From Methylotenera_A sp031373695 (GTDB lineage Bacteria > Pseudomonadota > Gammaproteobacteria > Burkholderiales > Methylophilaceae), in NCBI GenBank assembly GCA_031373695.1, contig JANMNC010000118.1, positions 1-11,174 on the forward strand: 11,174 nt of DNA, in the 5' to 3' direction. Below are positions 4,926 through 11,174 of this stretch, piece by piece; the first letter of the stretch is position 1, and the number at the start of each line of letters is the position of its first letter. The notes under the pieces were generated by a model. It did not search any database and was not told where the DNA came from. It saw only the letters and a list, made by a program, of their open reading frames with translations. The position numbers and the translations under genes were made by a program.

Positions 4926-6209
4926 ATGAGTACGACACAATTTTTATTGTTGGTATTATTAAATGTAATCGCTAGCTTGCAAGCTTTAGCTGATGAAAAT
5001 ATTAGCTTAGATAAAAATATTAGTTTGGACCAAGCCACAGCTCTTGCACTACAAGCTAACCCCAACATAGCCATAGTTTTGCGCGAGCGTGAAGTAGAAG
5101 GCGCACAGTTATTGCAAGCTGCGGCAAGGCCTAACCCCACTTTATCTGGTCAAGTTCAAGATTTACGCAGTCAAAATCGTATTGTAAGCATTGCCATTAG
5201 CCAGCAACTAGAAACTGCGGGTAAACGCGATAAACGTCTGGTGGCGGCCGATGCTAGTTTAGCAATAGCAGATGCTGATATTACTATTGCAAGGGCTGAA
5301 ACAAGCGCTAAAGTTTATGCGAGTTTTTATCAGGTACTGGCGGCGCAACAGGCTTTAAGTCTGGCCCAAGAGTTATTGCAAATCGCCAGCATATCAAAAG
5401 AAACAACCGCTAAACGTGTGTTGGCGGGCAAAGTCTCGCCAGTAGAAGAAACCAAATCCAAAGTAGTAGAGGCCGGCTTAAAACTGGAGTTAGCACAAGC
5501 CAGCCAACAATTAGTTTCTGCCAAACAGCGCTTAGTGAGCTTGTGGGTTAAAGGCACAAGTGATGTGTCTGTTTTAAGCTTTATACCCATAAACTTTACA
5601 GCAGTGGGTGAGCTAGAAAAGCTTAAAGATTTACCAGCATTAAATGATTTAATGGCGCAATTACCTGATTCACCACGCCTTAAAAAATCAACGCTTACCA
5701 TTTCTCAAAGACAAGCAATATCTGCTATCGAAAAATCGAAACAAACACCAGATGTAACACTTAGCCTTGGCGCACAACGCAATGAAGAGTTGGGCGGCAT
5801 TACGCAAGCGATTATTGGCTTATCGATACCAATTCCTGTATTTGATAAAAATCAAGGCAACTTACAAAGTGCCATAGCGCGTGAACTACTAGCGCTTGAT
5901 GAAAAAGCTGCTTTAGAAAATCAACTGCAAACAGAACTTAGCAACGCCTATGGGCGCAGGCAATTGCAAGTAGAGGCCAGTAATATTTATAAGCAAGATA
6001 TTTTACAAGGTGCGCAAAGTGCTTACGAGGCTGTTCGTAAAGGTTTTGAGTTTGGTAAATTTAGCTTTCTAGAAGTGCTTGATGCCCAGCGCAGCTTGTT
6101 TCAGGCTAAAACCCAATATATTCAAACACTGGCTTTAGCTCACCTTGCCCAAGCCGATATTTACACAATATTGGGCACTGTAATTATTCAATCAGGCAAT
6201 AAGGAATAA
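4926..6209 (+). CDS. czcC: CzcC-type outer-membrane channel of heavy-metal efflux system
   Basis: An outer-membrane factor of the TolC/OEP superfamily, forming the exit duct of the CzcCBA pump. It has 427 residues, close to the 418 of the Cupriavidus protein. A signal peptide spans 1-22 (LLLVLLNVIASLQALA). The mature protein has two related OEP repeats of about 190 residues: the first begins ISLDQATALALQANPNIAIVLRE, and the second ends with the family segment GKFSFLEVLDAQRSLFQAKTQYIQ. Both are rich in long heptad helices typical of the periplasmic barrel. The PNPTLSGQVQDLR segment is characteristic of the CzcC branch. The ribosome-binding site AGGAGA (4915-4920) is five bases before the ATG. 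The NISLD unit is duplicated just after the signal cleavage site. Only 2 bp separate it from czcB. Substrate is assigned from the partners, not from this protein. Confidence 0.93.
   Translation: MSTTQFLLLVLLNVIASLQALADENISLDKNISLDQATALALQANPNIAIVLREREVEGAQLLQAAARPNPTLSGQVQDLRSQNRIVSIAISQQLETAGKRDKRLVAADASLAIADADITIARAETSAKVYASFYQVLAAQQALSLAQELLQIASISKETTAKRVLAGKVSPVEETKSKVVEAGLKLELAQASQQLVSAKQRLVSLWVKGTSDVSVLSFIPINFTAVGELEKLKDLPALNDLMAQLPDSPRLKKSTLTISQRQAISAIEKSKQTPDVTLSLGAQRNEELGGITQAIIGLSIPIPVFDKNQGNLQSAIARELLALDEKAALENQLQTELSNAYGRRQLQVEASNIYKQDILQGAQSAYEAVRKGFEFGKFSFLEVLDAQRSLFQAKTQYIQTLALAHLAQADIYTILGTVIIQSGNKE
4998..5033 (+). repeat. 18-bp tandem duplication at the CzcC mature N-terminus
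   Basis: Two adjacent 18-bp units encode NISLDK (residues 25-30) and NISLDQ (31-36). Three of the four base differences are silent (AGC/AGT, TTA/TTG, GAT/GAC); the fourth changes Lys to Gln. This looks like a small old in-frame duplication just past the signal-peptide cleavage site. Confidence 0.7.
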
Positions 6210-6211
6210 GT

Positions 6212-7846
6212 ATGAAACTAAATAAACAAATATTAATAGTGGTTGCCATTTTATTAATTGGGGCGGTTTTTGCGGGCTTAATTCTAAAAACAGATAAACC
6301 TAAGCTGGATGAACACGGACATGCAGAACACACTGAAGACATTGCAACAGCCTCACCACCAAAACATGGCGAGGAAGGACATGACCACGAAAAAGACCAT
6401 TTACCACAGCCGCAAAAAATTACTAAAGACAGTGATAATCAGAATGCGCATGACGATGAAACAAGCCATGATCATCCTGAAATGCTAGCTGAAAGTGTCA
6501 AAGGCCCTCATGGCGGAAAGCTATTTACAGATAGCGATTATGCAGTGGAAGTGACGATTTTTGAGCAAAATCAGCCGCCACAATTTAGACTTTATGCTTA
6601 TTTAAATGGCCAACAATTGGTAGCCAAAGATTCGACTATTCAATTAAAACTGTCGCGTTTAGGTAGGCCAGCACAACTATTTAACTTTACGCCAGAAAAT
6701 GATTATTTAACTTCAAAAATCATCGTTGATGAACCGCATTCTTTTAAAGTAGATATCGTTGCAGTATATGCAGGCAAAACGCATACATTTGCCTACAATC
6801 AAATAGAAGCTAGGGTTACATTGACCGATGAGCAGCTAAAACACAATGCAATTGAAGTGTTAACAGCTGCACCTGCCAGTATTCAAACCAATTTGCGCCT
6901 ATTGGGTGAAATTAAATTGAATGCCGATAAGACTGTACAAGTTTTGCCGCGCCTAGAAGGTGCAGTAGAAACTGTGTTTATTAATGTTGGCGATAAAGTT
7001 AAAAAAGGCCAAGCCCTTGCAGTAATTGCTAGCCCTATGGTGGCAGAAAGTCGTGGTGATTTATCAGCGGCTGCACAGCGCTTAAGTCTTGCCAAAACCA
7101 CACTGGCGCGTGAAGAAAGCCTATGGCGAGAAAAAATATCGGCTGAGCAAGATTATTTAGCTGCCAAAAATGACTTTAAATTAGCTGAAATAGAGCTATC
7201 GCGGCAACAACAAAAGCTAGCAAGTCAGGGTATAGCTGGCGGTAGTGCTGGCAGTAATAATAGTGGTTCACGCTACACATTAAAAGCGCCGATTGACGGT
7301 GTAATAACGCGTAAAAATATCACCAGTGGCCAAGTGTTAATAATGAATCAGGTGTTATTTGAGGTGGCCGATTTAAATACAGTGTGGGCAGAAATAAGCA
7401 TACCTACCAAAAATTTAGGCTTAGTTAAAACAGGTCAAAAAGTGACCGTGCGTGCCACTGCTTTTGAGCAAAGTGAGGCAGGTAGCATTACCTATATAGC
7501 GCCATTGGTAGGTGAGCAAACACGCACCGCCACTGCACGCGTAGTGCTGGCTAATACTAAGCAAAATTGGTTGGTGGGTTTGCCCGTTAATGTAGATTTA
7601 GTAGCAGAAGAAGTGACTGTGCCACTGGCTGTTTCAATAGAGGCTATACAAACTCTGCAATATGGCAGCGTGATATTTGGGCGTTATGCTGATTATTTTG
7701 AGGCTAAAGTAGTCACTTTAGGTCGCCGTGATAGTAAAAATGTAGAAGTGTTATCAGGCTTAAACGAGGGTGAGCAATACGCTGCAGGCAATAGCTTTGT
7801 AGTTAAAGCGGAGCTTGGAAAAGCGGGAGCCAGCCATGACCATTAA
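6212..7846 (+). CDS. czcB: CzcB-type periplasmic adaptor (membrane fusion protein) with His-rich arm
   Basis: The adaptor links the CzcA pump to the CzcC channel and can bind metal in the periplasm. It has 544 residues; Cupriavidus CzcB has about 520. An N-terminal membrane helix covers about 6-26. Next is a His/Asp/Glu-rich arm (about 33-90) with ten histidines (H35, H37, H40, H52, H57, H59, H63, H80, H86, H88). Residues 97-200 form the CzcB-specific domain (GPHGGKLF, VEVTIFEQNQPPQFRLYAY, DEPHSFKV). The lipoyl-like half at 246-275 (LEGAVETVFINVGDKVKKGQ), a helical hairpin at about 283-340 and APIDGVITRKNITSGQ (359-374) are standard adaptor parts, followed by beta-barrel and membrane-proximal domains. 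The C-terminus ends SHDH. AAGGA at 6201-6205 overlaps the end of czcC. Its own stop overlaps czcA by 11 bp. Confidence 0.95.
   Translation: MKLNKQILIVVAILLIGAVFAGLILKTDKPKLDEHGHAEHTEDIATASPPKHGEEGHDHEKDHLPQPQKITKDSDNQNAHDDETSHDHPEMLAESVKGPHGGKLFTDSDYAVEVTIFEQNQPPQFRLYAYLNGQQLVAKDSTIQLKLSRLGRPAQLFNFTPENDYLTSKIIVDEPHSFKVDIVAVYAGKTHTFAYNQIEARVTLTDEQLKHNAIEVLTAAPASIQTNLRLLGEIKLNADKTVQVLPRLEGAVETVFINVGDKVKKGQALAVIASPMVAESRGDLSAAAQRLSLAKTTLAREESLWREKISAEQDYLAAKNDFKLAEIELSRQQQKLASQGIAGGSAGSNNSGSRYTLKAPIDGVITRKNITSGQVLIMNQVLFEVADLNTVWAEISIPTKNLGLVKTGQKVTVRATAFEQSEAGSITYIAPLVGEQTRTATARVVLANTKQNWLVGLPVNVDLVAEEVTVPLAVSIEAIQTLQYGSVIFGRYADYFEAKVVTLGRRDSKNVEVLSGLNEGEQYAAGNSFVVKAELGKAGASHDH
7825..7829 (+). 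promoter_or_regulatory. Ribosome-binding site that fixes the czcA start
   Basis: GGGAG lies inside the end of czcB, six bases before the ATG at 7836. It supports this ATG over the in-frame TTG at 7815, which has no comparable site. Start and stop overlap as ATGACCATTAA (7836-7846), which implies translational coupling of czcA to czcB. Confidence 0.75.
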
Positions 7847-10800
7847 GCCAGAAGACTTAAGCGCTGAAGAAGCTAAGGGTTTTTTTGAAAAGTTAATCGC
7901 GTTTGCAATTGGCCAGCGCTGGCTGGTAATGCTGGTGAGCTTGGCTATCGCAATATTGGGTGTTGTAAGTTATCAGCATTTGCCAATTGATGCGGTGCCT
8001 GATATTACCAATGTGCAAGTACAAATTAACTCAGTGGCACCTGGCTTCTCACCATTAGAAACCGAGCAGCGTATTACCTACCCAGTAGAAACGGCCATGG
8101 CAGGGTTGCCACATTTAGAAGAAACACGCTCAATTTCGCGTTATGGTTTATCGCAGGTGACAGTGGTGTTTAAAGAAGGCACCAATATTTATTTTGCGCG
8201 GCAATTGGTGGCGGAGCGCATTGCGCAAGCCAAAGAAAAGTTGCCCGCGGGTATCACACCAGAAATGGGCCCTACAGCCACTGGTTTGGGTGAAATCTTT
8301 ATGTGGACAGTATCAAGCCAGCCAGGCGCACTCAAGCCAGATGGTAGCCCTTACACCGCAATGGATTTACGTGAGGTGCAAGATTGGATTATTAAGCCGC
8401 AATTACGTAATGTGCCTGGCGTTACCGAAATTAATACAGTTGGTGGTTACAGCAAACAATACCAAGTGGCGCCCAAATTAGATGCATTGGTAGATTACGG
8501 CTTAACGCTTGCTGATATTTTGAATGCGCTGGAAAAAAATACCAGCAACCAAGGTGCTGGCTATATTGAAAAATCGGGCGAACAGTACCTAATTCGCGTA
8601 CCAGGGCAGCTAACAGTAAGCAATATAAATTCAGCCAAACTAATTAATGAGCTTGGCGATATTGTAGTGGCAACCCATGGCGGCACACCCGTGCGTATTT
8701 CAGATGTGGCGAATGTATCGGTAGCCAGCGATTTACGCTCAGGCGCAGCCACCATGAATGGTGAAGAAGTAGTGTTGGGCACGGTATTTATGCTAATGGG
8801 CGAAAATAGTCGCACGGTATCACAGGCGGTTGCAGCAAGACTTGCCGAAGTCAATAAAACACTGCCAGCGGGCATTACCGCTAACACTGTTTACGACCGC
8901 ACTATTTTGATTAACAAAGCCATTAACACGGTTAAAAAGAATTTAATCGAAGGTGCGTTATTAGTCATTGCAATATTGTTTATATTTTTAGGCAATGTGC
9001 GTGCTGCCATTATTACCATGTGCGTGATTCCATTGGCTATGTTGATGACGTTTACAGGTATGGTTGGCAACAAAATCAGTGCTAATTTAATGAGCTTGGG
9101 CGCATTAGATTTTGGCATTATTATCGATGGTGCGGTGGTAATTGTAGAAAACGCAATGCGACGACTTGCGCACGCACAGAGTTTAGCTGGCCGCAATCTA
9201 ACTAAACAAGAGAGATTCACAGAAGTTTTCTCTGCCGCCCGCGAGGCAAGGCGGCCGCTTATTTACGGCCAGCTCATTATTATGGCAGTGTATTTACCAC
9301 TATTTGCGCTTACAGGTGTAGAAGGCAAAATGTTTCACCCTATGGCATTTACGGTGGTAATTGCTTTAATCGCTGCGATGATTATTTCGGTGACGTTTAT
9401 ACCTGCAGCTATTGCGATTTTTGTAACGGGCGGTGTGCAAGAAAAAGAAAATAAAGTGATGCAGTGGGCAAAAAAAATCTACACCCCCGTGCTAGATTGG
9501 ACGCTCATCAATAAAGCCGCAGTACTCACCTTTGCAATAACAACGGTGGTGCTAAGTGGTTTGCTGTTAACGCGTATGGGTAGCGAGTTTGTGCCAAGTT
9601 TAGATGAAGGCGATATTGCTTTGCATGCATTGCGTATACCTGGCACCAGCCTAAGCCAAGCGGTCACAATGCAGCAAGAGCTTGAAAAAACCATTAAAAA
9701 TTTTCCACAAATAGAAAAAGTGTATGCCAAGCTGGGCACAGCAGAAATCGCGACTGACCCAATGCCACCTAGTGTGGCAGATACCTTCTTAATTTTGAAA
9801 CCAAGATCAGCATGGCCAGACCCAAGCTTAAGTAAAAATGCATTTATTACTCAGCTACAAGCCGCTGTAGCTAAAGTGCCAGGCAACAACTATGAGTTTA
9901 CCCAGCCAATACAAATGCGTTTTAATGAGCTTATCTCTGGCGTACGCAGCGATATAGCAGTAAAAGTATTTGGTGACGATTTGCAAATGATGACCGAAAC
10001 AGCTGAAAAAATTGCCGAAGTGTTAGAAAAAACCACAGGCAGTGCCGATGTAAAAGTAGAGCAAACCACAGGCTTGCCAATTTTAACAGTGAATATTGAC
10101 CGTGAAAAAATCGCGCGTTTAGGCGTGAATATGGCAGATATTCAAGATGCAGTCAGTATTGCCATGAACGGTGCACAGGCAGGCGCTGTGTATGATGGCG
10201 ATAGGCGTTTTGATATTGTAGTGCGTTTAGACGAAGCGCAACGGTTGGATACCACCATGCTTGAACGCTTGCCGATTAAACTTAACATTAACAATACTGC
10301 CACTTATATGCGCTTAAACGAGCTAGCCAGTTTAGATATTGCGCAAGGCGCTAATCAGTTTAGCCGCGCTAATGGCAAGCGTAATGTGGTCGTTACTGCT
10401 AACGTACGTAATCGCGATATTGGTTCTTTTGTGGCAGAGGCAAAAACCACCATTGCTGAAAACGTAGAAATACCTGCAGGTAATTGGGTAGAATGGGGCG
10501 GCACATTTAAACAATTGCAATCGGCCGCAAACCGCTTGCAAATTGTGATCCCGCTGGCTTTAGCAATTGTATTTATGTTGCTTTATGCCGCCATGAATAA
10601 TGGACAATCAAAAATTTCTGGCAATTTTAAAGATGGTTTAATCGTATTCAGCGGCATACCGTTTGCGCTCACTGGCGGCGTTACTGCGCTTTGGCTCACA
10701 GGCATTCCACTTTCCATCTCGGCTGGCGTTGGTTTTATTGCGTTATCTGGCGTGGCAGTGCTAAATGGTTTGGTGATGATTACTTTCATTAATAATTTAC

Positions 10801-11045
10801 GCCTAGAAGGCAAATCTATAAACGTGGCTGTACGCGAAGGCGCATTGACAAGGTTACGCCCCATTTTAATAACTGCTTTGGTTGCTTCATTTGGCTTTAT
10901 ACCAATGGCAATCGCCACAGGCGTGGGGGCAGAAGTGCAACGGCCATTGGCCACGGTGGTCATTGGTGGCGTTGTGTCGTCTACTTTGCTTACTTTGTTG
11001 GTGTTGCCATTGCTGTATACAATGGTGCACAAACAACGTAAATAA
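7836..11045 (+). CDS. czcA: CzcA-type HME-RND heavy-metal efflux pump
   Basis: The proton-driven inner-membrane pump of the system, exporting divalent cations such as Zn2+, Co2+ and Cd2+. From the ATG at 7836 it has 1069 residues, normal for the HME-RND family. It shows the RND layout: a first helix near 30-45, a large periplasmic porter loop (DAVPDITNVQVQINS), TM2-6, an intervening loop, TM7, a second porter loop (MRFNELISGVRSDIAVKVFGDD), then TM8-12. The TM4 motif DFGIIIDGAVVIVEN carries the proton-relay acids D425, D431 and E438, matching D402, D408 and E415 in Cupriavidus CzcA. This motif form marks the divalent-cation branch and differs from the CusA (Cu/Ag) form. The C-terminal GVGFIALSGVAVLNGLVMI block is intact. 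Which metal is preferred cannot be read from the sequence. No terminator is visible downstream. Confidence 0.95.
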   Translation: MTIKPEDLSAEEAKGFFEKLIAFAIGQRWLVMLVSLAIAILGVVSYQHLPIDAVPDITNVQVQINSVAPGFSPLETEQRITYPVETAMAGLPHLEETRSISRYGLSQVTVVFKEGTNIYFARQLVAERIAQAKEKLPAGITPEMGPTATGLGEIFMWTVSSQPGALKPDGSPYTAMDLREVQDWIIKPQLRNVPGVTEINTVGGYSKQYQVAPKLDALVDYGLTLADILNALEKNTSNQGAGYIEKSGEQYLIRVPGQLTVSNINSAKLINELGDIVVATHGGTPVRISDVANVSVASDLRSGAATMNGEEVVLGTVFMLMGENSRTVSQAVAARLAEVNKTLPAGITANTVYDRTILINKAINTVKKNLIEGALLVIAILFIFLGNVRAAIITMCVIPLAMLMTFTGMVGNKISANLMSLGALDFGIIIDGAVVIVENAMRRLAHAQSLAGRNLTKQERFTEVFSAAREARRPLIYGQLIIMAVYLPLFALTGVEGKMFHPMAFTVVIALIAAMIISVTFIPAAIAIFVTGGVQEKENKVMQWAKKIYTPVLDWTLINKAAVLTFAITTVVLSGLLLTRMGSEFVPSLDEGDIALHALRIPGTSLSQAVTMQQELEKTIKNFPQIEKVYAKLGTAEIATDPMPPSVADTFLILKPRSAWPDPSLSKNAFITQLQAAVAKVPGNNYEFTQPIQMRFNELISGVRSDIAVKVFGDDLQMMTETAEKIAEVLEKTTGSADVKVEQTTGLPILTVNIDREKIARLGVNMADIQDAVSIAMNGAQAGAVYDGDRRFDIVVRLDEAQRLDTTMLERLPIKLNINNTATYMRLNELASLDIAQGANQFSRANGKRNVVVTANVRNRDIGSFVAEAKTTIAENVEIPAGNWVEWGGTFKQLQSAANRLQIVIPLALAIVFMLLYAAMNNGQSKISGNFKDGLIVFSGIPFALTGGVTALWLTGIPLSISAGVGFIALSGVAVLNGLVMITFINNLRLEGKSINVAVREGALTRLRPILITALVASFGFIPMAIATGVGAEVQRPLATVVIGGVVSSTLLTLLVLPLLYTMVHKQRK

Positions 11046-11078
11046 CCCGCATAACAACTAAATAATGGAGTTTATTAA

Positions 11079-11174
11079 ATGAAGAAATTAATCTGCTTAC
11101 TGCTAATTTTGCCGTTAGCTTTTCTGGCAGCTTGCGGTAACAGCAGCAAAAAATACGCACCCATAGCACAAGGT
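11079..11174 (+). CDS. Lipoprotein of unknown function, N-terminus only (runs off right edge)
   Basis: Only the first 32 residues are visible. They form a lipoprotein signal peptide: MKK, a hydrophobic stretch, and the lipobox LAAC with C19 as the lipidated residue. The mature start GNSSKKYAPIAQG has no Asp at +2, so outer-membrane sorting is likely under the E. coli rule. A ribosome-binding site, GGAG (11067-11070), is eight bases before the ATG. The gene starts 33 bp after czcA on the same strand with no terminator between, so co-transcription with the efflux operon is plausible. I cannot identify the family from this fragment. Confidence 0.75.
   Translation, partial: MKKLICLLLILPLAFLAACGNSSKKYAPIAQG

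Noticed and set aside
7815..7835. TTG at 7815 as the czcA start
   Set aside because: It would add seven residues without a ribosome-binding site; the ATG at 7836 has GGGAG at the right distance.
8194..8481. 95-residue + strand open frame in another reading frame of czcA
   Set aside because: It lies wholly inside czcA, whose own frame is continuous and conserved.
10583..11032. 149-residue - strand open frame within czcA
   Set aside because: It is the antisense of conserved transmembrane segments of CzcA. Long antisense frames are common opposite membrane-protein genes.
4457..11174. Recent mobile-element origin of the czc operon
   Set aside because: No transposase, terminal inverted repeat, target duplication or tRNA attachment site is visible, and base composition looks like that of the neighbouring genes. 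Transfer cannot be shown from this window.

Overview
The window reads as chromosomal DNA from an AT-rich betaproteobacterium. The order rplM-rpsI-argC-(membrane coiled-coil protein)-bactofilin-erpA and the protein sequences resemble Nitrosomonadales/Methylophilaceae (for example Methylotenera-like methylotrophs). This placement rests on remembered gene order and sequence style, not on a search. Every gene from rplM onward is on the + strand; only the leftmost gene is on the - strand. I see no tRNA, rRNA, CRISPR array, transposase, integrase or attachment site.

Left region (1-1166): the N-terminal 315 residues of a FimV/HubP-like periplasmic protein run leftward off the window. A 219-bp AT-rich intergenic region follows, carrying an 18-bp-spaced TTGACA/TATAAT promoter that reads rightward. 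Housekeeping block (1167-4456): rplM and rpsI (ribosomal proteins L13 and S9) end in a clear intrinsic terminator. Then come argC (arginine biosynthesis), a short single-pass membrane protein with a coiled coil (DUF6776-like, apparently lacking its C-terminal domain), a bactofilin, and erpA (Fe-S cluster insertion). The 106-bp gap before erpA holds two inverted repeats that may be operators.

Right region (4480-11045): a complete heavy-metal efflux operon, czcI-czcC-czcB-czcA. CzcI is a small His-rich exported protein. CzcC (outer-membrane channel), CzcB (His-rich periplasmic adaptor) and CzcA (HME-RND inner-membrane pump) should form a tripartite system exporting divalent cations such as Zn2+, Co2+ or Cd2+. 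The operon starts only 23 bp after erpA, with no visible promoter, terminator or czcRS-type regulator in between. A 10-bp-arm hairpin with a T-rich tail separates czcI from czcC. A lipoprotein gene begins 33 bp after czcA and runs off the right edge.

No wholly unknown multi-gene system is visible. The most useful leads are the non-coding elements (erpA dyad, czcI-czcC hairpin), the shortened DUF6776-like/bactofilin pair, the FimV-like protein with no LysM domain in the visible part, and the unidentified lipoprotein attached to the czc operon.
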